Positions 34,204-41,856 of a stretch of DNA of 64,000 nucleotides are shown here, in pieces. The position numbers and the translations under genes are program-made. How positions within the stretch are numbered: the first letter of the stretch is position 1; each line of letters opens with the position of its first letter. The stretch comes from Intestinimonas massiliensis (ex Afouda et al. 2020). GTDB lineage: Bacteria > Bacillota > Clostridia > Oscillospirales > Oscillospiraceae. The stretch is taken from assembly GCF_001244995.1 (NCBI RefSeq), contig NZ_LN869529.1, positions 627,454-691,453 of the forward strand, given 5' to 3'. The notes beneath the pieces are model-generated. The model made no database searches. It was not told where the DNA came from and worked only from the letters and a program-made list of their open reading frames with translations.

Positions 34204-34773
34204 ATGTACTTTCCAGACAATATGAACTTTCAATACTTCTTTTTCGCTACATACCCTGGCTATTTTTTGCAGGCGTTGCCGATCGCTCTAGTCGCTGGAA
34301 TTATCTACGCAGTATATAAAAGAAAAAAACAGGGCGTTTCTTTGCAGGAAACGATTTTATCCTCGCTGTTTGTATGTTACATTACAGGGCTTCTATCTCT
34401 GACCTTGTTTAACCTTGTCATGAGCGATATTTACTATTTTCTGTTTTATCATATGCCCAGTGGGAGCAGTTATCATTGGTTTACTTTTGAATATGATTTT
34501 ATTCCCGACTTTTATTTCGACTTCAGTTCGGAAAATGCCGGTAATATCCTGATGTTTCTTCCGTTTGGGGCTCTCTACCCATTATTTCACAGGAATAGTA
34601 CATGGATACATACCATCCGAATGGGAATTGGAGTTTCCGTTGGGATTGAATTATTGCAACCGATTTTTGGCCGGAGTTTTGATATTAATGACATTATTTT
34701 AAATGGGTTTGGAGTTATTGTGTCCACAGGAGTCTTTTTCTTATTAAAAACGGTGTTCCATCAGAAGTCATAG
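34204..34773 (+). CDS. VanZ family membrane protein
   Basis: 189 residues from ATG 34204; an in-frame ATG at 34132 would add 24 residues but lies directly on GGGGAGG with no spacing. Four or five membrane helices are visible. The VanZ-like signatures are FDFSSENAGNILMFLPFGALYPL near residue 112 and SVGIELLQPIFGRSFDINDIILNGFG near 155. Homologues include the teicoplanin-resistance protein VanZ, but most stand-alone VanZ-like proteins have no known role. Codon use is markedly AT-rich compared with neighbours, pointing to lateral acquisition. No van cluster is present. Confidence 0.85.
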   Translation: MYFPDNMNFQYFFFATYPGYFLQALPIALVAGIIYAVYKRKKQGVSLQETILSSLFVCYITGLLSLTLFNLVMSDIYYFLFYHMPSGSSYHWFTFEYDFIPDFYFDFSSENAGNILMFLPFGALYPLFHRNSTWIHTIRMGIGVSVGIELLQPIFGRSFDINDIILNGFGVIVSTGVFFLLKTVFHQKS

Positions 34774-35064
34774 CAGTGAATCTTTGTATGTGCGATCTGA
34801 AATCAGAAGCTTGAACACTGCATCGGTCATTCCATCACCAGAAAAGAGGATTTGGAGAGGGACCTGGATTCATAACTGCCATTTTTAATCGTTCCGGCAG
34901 TATATTGGCTTCGAGGGTCAGCCGCATGCCCTAGCCTGCGGTCCCAAAAGTGCTTCTCGTATTTTGTGGAGAAAAAACGCTTGCTGCGGCGCAGGGCCAA
35001 GCGGTGATCCTTTTTCTCCTCGGACTATACCCCAACTCCCGTATCCGGACAAATTCCCATCGGC
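34774..35064. other. Spacer between convergent VanZ-like and ATPase genes
   Basis: About 290 bp without a coding region. No strong hairpin with a T-run is apparent to separate the convergent genes. Confidence 0.4.
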
Positions 35065-37587
35065 TTATCTTTTGCGAAGCTTTGTGGCCAGCTTTACAAA
35101 CTCATACCACAACACCGACGCAGCGGCAAGGCCAATCGCTGTAAATAACTGCGCGCCGGTGAGCGGGGCGAGCTTCAGATAGAGGGAAACCGGCGTGTAC
35201 AGAATCACGGCCAGCAGCGTCAGCGTACCCAGATTGACTGCCCACATGACCGGGTCTTTGCTGAGCCGCCTCACGGAGCGGTAAGCGAAATCGTGGTCAG
35301 AGCTGTTGACCTGCACCAAAAACAAATTTGCCAGCATGATGATGGCAAGACCCATGGCGCGAGCCGCCGGGGCGTTGTCCGGATTGCCCGCCAGTGACGC
35401 AAAATAAGCGCCAAAGGACGCGGCGAATATAAAAATCCCCTGTAAAACGCTCTTGGCCAACAATTTTCCGGTCAGCAGTTTTTCCTTCGGGTCACGGGGC
35501 GTGCGAGCCATGATATCTTCTTCCGCAGGCTGACGCTCCAGAACAATGGAGCAGGTCGGGTCAATGAGCACCTCCAGCAGCACCACGTGAAGCGGCAACA
35601 GCAGCAGCGCCGCAGGCGCAATCCCCAGGAAGGGCGCCAGCAGGGAGGCCGCGGCAATGGGAATATGAATGGTGAACACATAGCCCACCGCTTTACGGAT
35701 GTTGTCGTAGATCCGGCGTCCATCCCGGACGGTCTCCACAATGGTGGTAAAATTGTCGTCCAACAAGATCAGATCGGCGGCCTCGCGCGAAACCTCGCTG
35801 CCACGTTTTCCCATGGCAATACCAATGTCGGCATACTTCAGGGCCGGCGCGTCATTTACACCGTCACCGGTCATGGCGACGATCGCACCGTTTTCCTGAA
35901 AGGCTTTGACGATGCGCATCTTGTGCGCGGGAATGACGCGGGAGAAAATAGACGCGGTTTTCACTGCGACCCGCAGTTCCTCGTCAGACATGGCCTCCAG
36001 TGCCTCGCCGGTAATGATATTGTCGCTTCCGGGAACTCCGATTTTTTGGGCAATAGCGGAGGCGGTGATCCCGTTGTCTCCGGTGATCATGACCACACGA
36101 ATTCCTGCGCGGTTGCAGACGGCAATGTCGTTCTTGACACTTTCGCGGGGAGGATCGGCAAGCCCCACCAGGCCAAGCAGTGTCAAACGGCAGTCGGTGA
36201 TGGCGGCGGGGATTGCAGCTTCATTTTCTGGATGGGCGGCGGCAATGGCAATCACGCGCAATCCCTGAGAGGAAAGCGCTTGCATCTGTTCTTCCGCGGC
36301 ACACCGCGCCTTGTCCGTCAAAGAGCAGAGGGTCAAAATACGTTCCGGGCTGCCTTTGGCGGCAACGACCAGTCTGCCGCCCTTGCGCCAGACGTGTCCC
36401 ATCATTTTCCGCTCATTGGTAAAGGGATACTCGCGCACAAACTCATTGCTAAACAGGCTCTCTCTGGAAATGCCGTGCGCCTCGCAGCAGCGGAGCATCG
36501 CTTTTTCCATGGGGTCGTAGGCGTCGGTTTCACAGCCAAGTCCCATCGTCTCAACGAGCACCTGCTCTGTGCCATCTGCCACCCAAATTTCCTGTACGGT
36601 CATTTGGTTCTTGGTAATGGTGCCGGTCTTATCCACGCAGAGGACGGAGACGGCCCCCAGCGTCTCCACACTGGGCAGCTTGCGCACCAGCGAGTTTTTC
36701 TTTGCCAGCCGCCACGCGCCCATGGAGAGGAACACCGTAAGGATGACCGGAAATTCTTCCGGAATCATGGCCATTGCAAGCGTCACGCCGGAAAGGATGC
36801 TTTCAATCAGACGGTCGGAAAATGGATGATCGGGAATATTGAACCAGGTAAATACGGCCACCAGCGCAAACAGCACGCCTGCTAAGATGGCACAGGTTTT
36901 CACCAGCTTGCCGGTCTGCTTTTGCAGCGGGGTATCCGCCTGCGGCGCGGTGGCCACGCCAAGACCGATTTTTCCGTATTCGGTCTGCGCGCCAATTTGA
37001 TCCACCTGAACGACAGCGGTGCCCTGCGTAACCAGGGTACCGGCATAACAGTAATCCTTGCGCCAGTAATCCGTTGTGGGTTCAGTGCTTCCCGTGGGCG
37101 TTTTCCAGACGCCCTCCACTTCGCCGGTGAGAGAGGATTCATCCACGCACAGGTCGGCGCAGCGCAGCACTACGCCGTCTGCCGGAATCTTGACGCCCTC
37201 ACAGATCATCATCAGGTCGCCCGGAACCAGGTCGGCGCTGGCGATCCGTTGTTCCTTCCCGTCGCGGATGACAGTGATCTGCGGCGCGGATAGATCCTTC
37301 AGCGCATGGAGCGTTTGGTCGGTTTTCCACTCCTGGATCACATCAATGCTGATGATGCCCACCACGAAGATGAGCATGATCGCGCCGTCCCTGGGCTCGC
37401 CCAGAATAAAATAGATAATGGCGGCGGCAATGAGCAGCAAAAACATAGGCTCACAGAGAATATGAAATATTTTCTGGAAAAAGGTTTCCTTCTTCTGTGG
37501 CGACAGCTCGTTTTTACCGTATATGTCCTGCAATCGCTTTGCTTCGGCAGAGGTTAGCCCTGCCACGTTCGGTTGGCTGACTGTCAT
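35065..37587 (-). CDS. Cation-translocating P-type ATPase
   Basis: 840-residue P2-type pump. An N-terminal cation-ATPase domain (GLTSAEAKRLQDIYGKNEL) precedes the first helix pair; the actuator domain has the LTGE motif near residue 153; helix M4 carries MIPEEFPVILTVF (276-285) at the ion site; the phosphorylation motif DKTGTITKN has Asp319; MTGDGVNDAPAL in the P domain and six C-terminal helices complete the fold. The PEEFP form differs from the PEGLP of classic Ca2+ pumps, so the ion (Ca2+, Mn2+ or other) is uncertain. GGAGG lies eight bases before ATG 37587. Composition is a little below the window average. Confidence 0.92.
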   Translation of the reverse strand: MTVSQPNVAGLTSAEAKRLQDIYGKNELSPQKKETFFQKIFHILCEPMFLLLIAAAIIYFILGEPRDGAIMLIFVVGIISIDVIQEWKTDQTLHALKDLSAPQITVIRDGKEQRIASADLVPGDLMMICEGVKIPADGVVLRCADLCVDESSLTGEVEGVWKTPTGSTEPTTDYWRKDYCYAGTLVTQGTAVVQVDQIGAQTEYGKIGLGVATAPQADTPLQKQTGKLVKTCAILAGVLFALVAVFTWFNIPDHPFSDRLIESILSGVTLAMAMIPEEFPVILTVFLSMGAWRLAKKNSLVRKLPSVETLGAVSVLCVDKTGTITKNQMTVQEIWVADGTEQVLVETMGLGCETDAYDPMEKAMLRCCEAHGISRESLFSNEFVREYPFTNERKMMGHVWRKGGRLVVAAKGSPERILTLCSLTDKARCAAEEQMQALSSQGLRVIAIAAAHPENEAAIPAAITDCRLTLLGLVGLADPPRESVKNDIAVCNRAGIRVVMITGDNGITASAIAQKIGVPGSDNIITGEALEAMSDEELRVAVKTASIFSRVIPAHKMRIVKAFQENGAIVAMTGDGVNDAPALKYADIGIAMGKRGSEVSREAADLILLDDNFTTIVETVRDGRRIYDNIRKAVGYVFTIHIPIAAASLLAPFLGIAPAALLLLPLHVVLLEVLIDPTCSIVLERQPAEEDIMARTPRDPKEKLLTGKLLAKSVLQGIFIFAASFGAYFASLAGNPDNAPAARAMGLAIIMLANLFLVQVNSSDHDFAYRSVRRLSKDPVMWAVNLGTLTLLAVILYTPVSLYLKLAPLTGAQLFTAIGLAAASVLWYEFVKLATKLRKR

Positions 37588-37955
37588 AAAAGAATCCTCC
37601 GTTTCCCGCTGCCATCTGGCAATGCGGTGTCATGATTTCTCCTATGGCACTCCATTTGAGGTCGGCTGTTCCATAAATAGGTATAAAATAGCACACCTAT
37701 GGAACATACAACTGTCCCACAGATGTGCATAAAAGGAAATGCAATCTGCTGCCGCAGATAAAGCGGCCCGGCCCCACGCCCGCTTCCGGGCATCGCCTGC
37801 TCAGTTTGTACTGGTGATCTCGCATCCCGGCAGAACCGGAATGTAATGCAGTGCAAAGAGATTACGTTCCATTATATGTGAGAAGACGTGGAATGTCAAC
37901 CGTTGGGTGTGCCGGGCAGTAATAGGACCCATGACAAGGTCCCGAAAGCTGTGCA
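37588..37955. other. Intergenic region upstream of the ATPase
   Basis: No gene seen in about 370 bp. It contains the inverted repeat at 37668-37705 and AT-rich stretches suitable for the ATPase promoter (for example TTGTAT with TTTTAT 17 bp downstream on the minus strand). Confidence 0.4.
37668..37705 (-). promoter_or_regulatory. Inverted repeat in the ATPase promoter region, possible operator
   Basis: GTTCCATA (37668-37675) and TATGGAAC (37698-37705) are exact complements across 22 bp. The interval between them contains the likely -10 region of the ATPase gene, so a dimeric regulator could act here. Confidence 0.45.
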
Positions 37956-37983
37956 GAAGGCGCTGCCGGTCGGCAGCGCCTTC
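37956..37983 (-). terminator. Hairpin after the small-gene pair
   Basis: GAAGGCGCTGCCG pairs exactly with CGGCAGCGCCTTC around GT, seven bases past the stop at 37990. The U-run is weak. Confidence 0.6.
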
Positions 37984-37989
37984 TACATT

Positions 37990-38217
37990 TCAGTCTGCGT
38001 CCAGCGGGTCCAAGGCCGCGTTGGAGGGGATGGCGGGCTCCGGAAGCTGCTTGTAGAGCACATCGTTTACATGGGAGAGCATCCGCTGCTGGTAGTCCTG
38101 GATATCGTCCAGGGAGCGAAAACTGGTGTTGCTCTTTTCCAGCGCAATCTGAGCATCCAACGGCAGCGCGTTGAAATAGGCGATGGCCTCCGGGGAGAGA
38201 AGCGCGCGGTCAAGCAT
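37990..38217 (-). CDS. Small hypothetical protein (75 aa), coupled to its upstream partner
   Basis: 75 residues, MLDRALLSPEAIAYFNALPLD at the start, mostly helical and soluble, with SNTSFRSLDDIQDYQQRML in the middle and an acidic tail. It overlaps the upstream 51-residue gene by eight bases, so they are translated together. No family recognised. Conservation of length, coupling and a following hairpin support coding. Confidence 0.55.
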   Translation of the reverse strand: MLDRALLSPEAIAYFNALPLDAQIALEKSNTSFRSLDDIQDYQQRMLSHVNDVLYKQLPEPAIPSNAALDPLDAD

Positions 38218-38365
38218 GGCCTTCGCCCTCTGCTACGATGCGCTCCAGGACGGCCATCAGGTCGTTCATGTTTTCCAGCTTGACGTCCATGGAGAGAATG
38301 TGGTTTTTCAGGTCAATGGGCATGGACTCGAACTGGGCACGGATCTTGGGAGATACTGTGGACAT
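38210..38365 (-). CDS. Small hypothetical protein (51 aa)
   Basis: Begins MSTVSPKIRAQFESMPIDLK and continues as an amphipathic helical protein ending VAEGEGHA. GAGGTGA lies six bases before ATG 38365. Paired with the 75-residue gene downstream through an 8-bp overlap. Both have heptad-like Leu/Ile spacing, so they might form a complex. Function unknown. Confidence 0.55.
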   Translation of the reverse strand: MSTVSPKIRAQFESMPIDLKNHILSMDVKLENMNDLMAVLERIVAEGEGHA

Positions 38366-38402
38366 TGGAATCACCTCGCGCCTAGTATGAGCCAAAACGG
38401 GC

Positions 38403-38439
38403 AAAAAAAAACGCCGGCGACCCAAAATGTCGTCCGGCG
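38403..38439 (-). terminator. Intrinsic terminator, possibly of the GH18 unit
   Basis: On the minus strand CGCCGGACGAC and GTCGCCGGCG form a stem with one bulge, followed by nine Ts. It lies about 190 bp after the GH18 stop and 40 bp before the 51-residue gene. Confidence 0.7.
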
Positions 38440-38631
38440 GAACTTCTTGGTCTGCCTCCCCGGAAGAGCCATTGCCCTTCCGGGGAGCACAGCGGTGTTG
38501 CAAAGAGAGAGAGGGAGGAGGTTGGAATTGGTATTAGGTCTTTGCAAGTATAGAATATCATACTGAAAAGGGAATTGATGGACAGTTTTATAACGTGCTG
38601 TGAACTTTTTATGAACGACAATATTTTCCTT

Positions 38632-39921
38632 TTAGACGGGGTCCTGAATGTGGAACAGACTGTCCAGCACCAGCCAGTTTTGGGCAAAGGGGCGCATGAG
38701 ATTCCAGTATCCGGCTCCGGACAGGCCGTATTCCGGGATGAGGGACAGCTTGGCGGCGATGCTCCTGGCGTCTTCAAACCAGACCTCATGTGCCGTACCC
38801 CTCTCGTCCATGTAGCGGAACCAGGGCGCCTGGGCGGTCTCATCGTATTGGATGGCCACACCATAACGCCGGGCCAGGCTGACGGCATACTGGGGGGAGA
38901 TGGAGGTGGCCCGAGTCTCCCCCTGGCGGAAGGGCAGCGGCCAGTCATAGCCGTAGGCCGGGATGCCCAGCCAGATTTGACCGGCGGGGAGCTCCGTCAG
39001 GGCGTACTCCACCACCGAGCGCACATTGGGCAGCGGTGCTACCGCCATGGGCGGGCCGTATGTATAGCCCCACTCATAGGTCATTAAAAAGACGCGGTCG
39101 GCGGCGGCCCCCAGGGCGCGGTAGTCGTGGCCCTCATAGAGCAGACCGGGCTGGTCGGCCGAGGTTTTGGGGGCCAGCGCCACCACCACGGGGTAGCCGC
39201 GCGGATTCAGCCGCTCCCGCAGGCGGCGGATGAAGGAAGCATAGGCCGCCGCATCCTGGGGGAAAACAAATTCGAAATCCACGTCCAGACCGCTGTAGCC
39301 CTTGGTCTCCAGCGTGTTGAGTACATTGTCGATCAGGACGCCCTGGACGTCCTGGTCGTTGAGGACCAGACTGGCCAGCTCGTTGGAAAAGCTGCCCTCG
39401 TCGGTGAGGGTGGACAAGTGCATCAGAGCTCCGGTCCCCACATTGCGGGCCGCGGTGAGGAGCGCCTGGTCCTCCAGCGGCACCAGCGCGCCGTCCGGCT
39501 GGATGCCATAGGTAAAGGGCGTGATATAGGTGAGGAAGGGAAGGGTACGCCGCAGCAGGCCCGGATCAATAAAGGGGTAGGCATAGCCGTTGACCGCAAT
39601 GGGGGGGTATTTTGCGCTGTCACCCTGATAGCTGAGGACCACGGTCTGGCCGGAATAGAGGGTGGGGGAGCCCTCCAGGACGGTGTTGTTGCGGTAGAGC
39701 TGGCGGACCGGTACGCCGCTGGCCCGAGCCACGGAATAGAGCGTATCGCCGGACCGGGCGGTGTAGACCTGGTCGGGGAAACGGAGGACCAGCGTCTGCC
39801 CCACCACCAGCTCGTAGGGGGGAAAAAGCCGGTTTTCGCTGGCAATCCGCTCCGCAGACAGCCCGGATCGCTGGGCGATGGCATTCAGAGTGTCGCCTGC
39901 CTGTACGACATAGATCTCCAT
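38632..39921 (-). CDS. LysM-GH18 glycosidase, spore germination (YaaH/SleL)-like
   Basis: 429-residue enzyme. Two LysM modules (residues 1-48, YVVQAGDTLNAIAQRSG; and 52-97, YTARSGDTLYSVARASG) bind peptidoglycan. The GH18 barrel follows: the catalytic segment is GLDVDFEF with Asp213, Asp215 and the acid Glu217, then FLMTYEWGYTYGPPMA and a C-terminal GYWNL. The same LysM-LysM-GH18 layout is found in SleL/YaaH N-acetylglucosaminidases that act on cortex fragments during germination. There is no signal peptide, as is usual for coat-located SleL. It follows the amidase gene after 12 bp, so both form one unit. Confidence 0.9.
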   Translation of the reverse strand: MEIYVVQAGDTLNAIAQRSGLSAERIASENRLFPPYELVVGQTLVLRFPDQVYTARSGDTLYSVARASGVPVRQLYRNNTVLEGSPTLYSGQTVVLSYQGDSAKYPPIAVNGYAYPFIDPGLLRRTLPFLTYITPFTYGIQPDGALVPLEDQALLTAARNVGTGALMHLSTLTDEGSFSNELASLVLNDQDVQGVLIDNVLNTLETKGYSGLDVDFEFVFPQDAAAYASFIRRLRERLNPRGYPVVVALAPKTSADQPGLLYEGHDYRALGAAADRVFLMTYEWGYTYGPPMAVAPLPNVRSVVEYALTELPAGQIWLGIPAYGYDWPLPFRQGETRATSISPQYAVSLARRYGVAIQYDETAQAPWFRYMDERGTAHEVWFEDARSIAAKLSLIPEYGLSGAGYWNLMRPFAQNWLVLDSLFHIQDPV

Positions 39922-39933
39922 GGGAGCCTCCCG

Positions 39934-40674
39934 TCAGACCAGGGTGACGTAGTCTGAGCTGGCATACCCCACCACGCCGTCAAACCGGACCAGATACCAG
40001 CCCTGCCACTGGTTGATGACGGTGAGCCGGGCGCCGTCGTAAGCGCGGGCCACGATGGGGGCGGTGGTGGAGGGCCTGGAGCGGATGTTCAGCGAGCCCC
40101 AATTTACATCCACCACGGCGGGACGGGCGGGGCGGGGCTCCAGGAAGGGGATGCCGAAGTACTGGCACAGAGAGCTCACGATGTTCCGGGCGATGGCGTT
40201 CAGATTGTTCTTGACCCAGGCCGCGTCGTCGGGATTGTCGTGATATCCCAGCTCAATGAAGACCGAGGGCGCCCGGACCCGCCGGACCTCACCGATGGCG
40301 GTGGTGGGCTCCGCCCGGACCCGGTCGGGGAGCGGATAAATGTTTTTCAGATTTTCAGCCACGATCTCCGCCGCTCGCCGCCCCTCGGTGCTGCCGGGAT
40401 AGTAAAAGACAATGATGCCGCGGATCTGGCCGTAGAGGCCCTCCGGAGCGGCATTGGAGTGGAGCGCCAGGTGCAGGTCGTAGTTGCCCTCGTTGGAAGC
40501 GCGGATGGCGGCGGCGGCGGTCATTTCGGGCGTGTTGCGGACGTACTGGATGCCGGAGGCGTCCAGATAGGGGACCATGGCGTCCGCCAGCCGGTTCATC
40601 CACTCCTCTTCGGTGCCGCCGCTGACGTAAAAGTTGTTCTCCTGGGTGGAAGGAGAGAGATAAATGATAGGCAT
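39934..40674 (-). CDS. N-acetylmuramoyl-L-alanine amidase (Amidase_3) with SH3 domain
   Basis: 246-residue peptidoglycan amidase that splits the bond between MurNAc and the stem peptide. Amidase_3 zinc ligands fit: Glu in GGTEEEWMN near residue 20, His in DLHLALHSNAAP near 72-76, and the catalytic Glu in FIELGYHDNPDDA near 139. A bacterial SH3 domain (WGSLNIRSRPSTTAPIVARA onwards, 190-246) should target it to the wall or cortex. GGAGG is seven bases before ATG 40674; earlier in-frame codons lack a ribosome site. No signal peptide, which together with the GH18 partner suggests deposition in the spore. Confidence 0.88.
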   Translation of the reverse strand: MPIIYLSPSTQENNFYVSGGTEEEWMNRLADAMVPYLDASGIQYVRNTPEMTAAAAIRASNEGNYDLHLALHSNAAPEGLYGQIRGIIVFYYPGSTEGRRAAEIVAENLKNIYPLPDRVRAEPTTAIGEVRRVRAPSVFIELGYHDNPDDAAWVKNNLNAIARNIVSSLCQYFGIPFLEPRPARPAVVDVNWGSLNIRSRPSTTAPIVARAYDGARLTVINQWQGWYLVRFDGVVGYASSDYVTLV

Positions 40675-40806
40675 GGGGATTCCTCCTTTGGTGGTATCCC
40701 ATCCTATGCGCCCCAAGCGGGTTTGGAACCTTTTGCCGGTGAACCTCGTCTAAAGGGCATAACACAGCCCCATTCCTTCGCGCAACGGATGAAAGTGAGG
40801 TGCCCA

Positions 40807-41742
40807 ATGAAAGGAAAAACAATCCTGCCGCTCGCACTCCTGCTCGCCGCGGTGCTCACCGCCTGCTCCGGCGGGAACAGCGCCACCATGGCCGCCGCTC
40901 CCTCGGCGGCGGCGGAATACAAGGGAGAGATGGACCGCCCGGAAGAACCGGCCCCTGACATGGCTCTGAGCACAACGCTCCGGGCCGCAGGCGTCTACGA
41001 GGACGCCAAGCTCATCCAAAGGGCCGATTACGAAGTGCAGACCACGGACTACCCGGCGGCCGAAACGGCGCTGGAAGCTCTGGTGGAGCGCTGCGGCGGC
41101 TACTTTGAGTATCAGGAGACCAGCGGAGGGGGCTATTACGAGAGCGCCGCCCGCCGCTGGGGCAGCTTTACCATTCGGGTCCCCAAAGAGCAGTATGATG
41201 CCTTTACGGGCTCGGTGGGCGAGGTGGGACATGTGGTGAGCCAGTCCGGCAGCGCAGAAGATGTGGGACAGAACTATTCCGACATCGAACTGCGCCTGCA
41301 AACCCAGAGGACCAAGCAGGAGCGGCTGCTGGCCCTGTTGGAGAAGGCGGCGACTATGGAAGATATCATCTCCCTGGAAAACGCCCTGTCCGAGACCGAG
41401 TATCAGATCGAGCAGTATACCTCTGATTTGAAGCGCTACGACTCCCTCATTGATTTTGCGACCATTGAGCTCCGGCTGACCGAGGTGGCCCGGATCAGCG
41501 ACGAGCCCGGCGAGGTGGCGCCGCTGGGAGCTCGGGTCGCCTCTGCTTTTGGCGAGGGTCTGCATTCCTTTGGCGACGGGCTGGGAAATTTGGCCGTCTG
41601 GCTGGCCTATCATGCGGTGGGTGTCACGGCGCTCCTGGCCGTTTTAATGGGGGCGGGGCTGGCCGTCCGGAGGCGGCTTCGGAAGCGCGGCGCGGTCCAT
41701 GCGCCGCCCGACGCCCAGACAGAGGAAACAGAGGGCCGGTAG
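40807..41742 (+). CDS. DUF4349 lipoprotein
   Basis: 311-residue membrane protein. A lipobox (LTAC, Cys20) follows a typical signal core. DUF4349 spans about residues 65-280: KLIQRADYEVQTTDYPAAETALEALV, then FTIRVPKEQYDAF and a long coiled coil (LRLQTQRTKQERLLALLEKA, then ENALSETEYQIEQYTSDL). A C-terminal membrane helix (VGVTALLAVLMGAGLAV) is followed by a basic cytosolic tail, so the protein is tethered at both ends. Function is unknown. ATG 40807 follows GAGGTG. Divergent from the amidase. Confidence 0.9.
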   Translation: MKGKTILPLALLLAAVLTACSGGNSATMAAAPSAAAEYKGEMDRPEEPAPDMALSTTLRAAGVYEDAKLIQRADYEVQTTDYPAAETALEALVERCGGYFEYQETSGGGYYESAARRWGSFTIRVPKEQYDAFTGSVGEVGHVVSQSGSAEDVGQNYSDIELRLQTQRTKQERLLALLEKAATMEDIISLENALSETEYQIEQYTSDLKRYDSLIDFATIELRLTEVARISDEPGEVAPLGARVASAFGEGLHSFGDGLGNLAVWLAYHAVGVTALLAVLMGAGLAVRRRLRKRGAVHAPPDAQTEETEGR

Positions 41743-41747
41743 AGGCA

Positions 41748-41780
41748 GGGGGATGGGTCTGCGACCCGTCCCCCCTTGTT
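41748..41780 (+). terminator. Terminator after the DUF4349 gene
   Basis: GGGGGATGGGTC pairs with GACCCGTCCCCC (one G-U) around TGC, followed by CTTGTT. Confidence 0.7.
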
Positions 41781-41803
41781 ATCTGAGGGAAATGTGATAT
41801 AAT
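41776..41803 (+). promoter_or_regulatory. Promoter of the FHA-SEDS/PBP operon
   Basis: TTGTTA, 16 bases, perfect TATAAT, starting right after the preceding terminator and ending 53 bp before ATG 41857. Confidence 0.7.
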
Positions 41804-41856
41804 GACTGCCCTGAGGACCTGCTCGTCCCCGACTCTGAAAGGGAGGGATTTACCCG

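Noticed and set aside
33694-34233. Possible minus-strand gene across tRNA-Arg and the spacer
   Set aside because: It runs through a tRNA gene, two terminators and a promoter, so it cannot be a real coding region.
34204-34773. Glycopeptide resistance cluster suggested by the VanZ-like gene
   Set aside because: No VanHAX, VanR or VanS homologues are nearby; stand-alone VanZ-like genes are common in Firmicutes.
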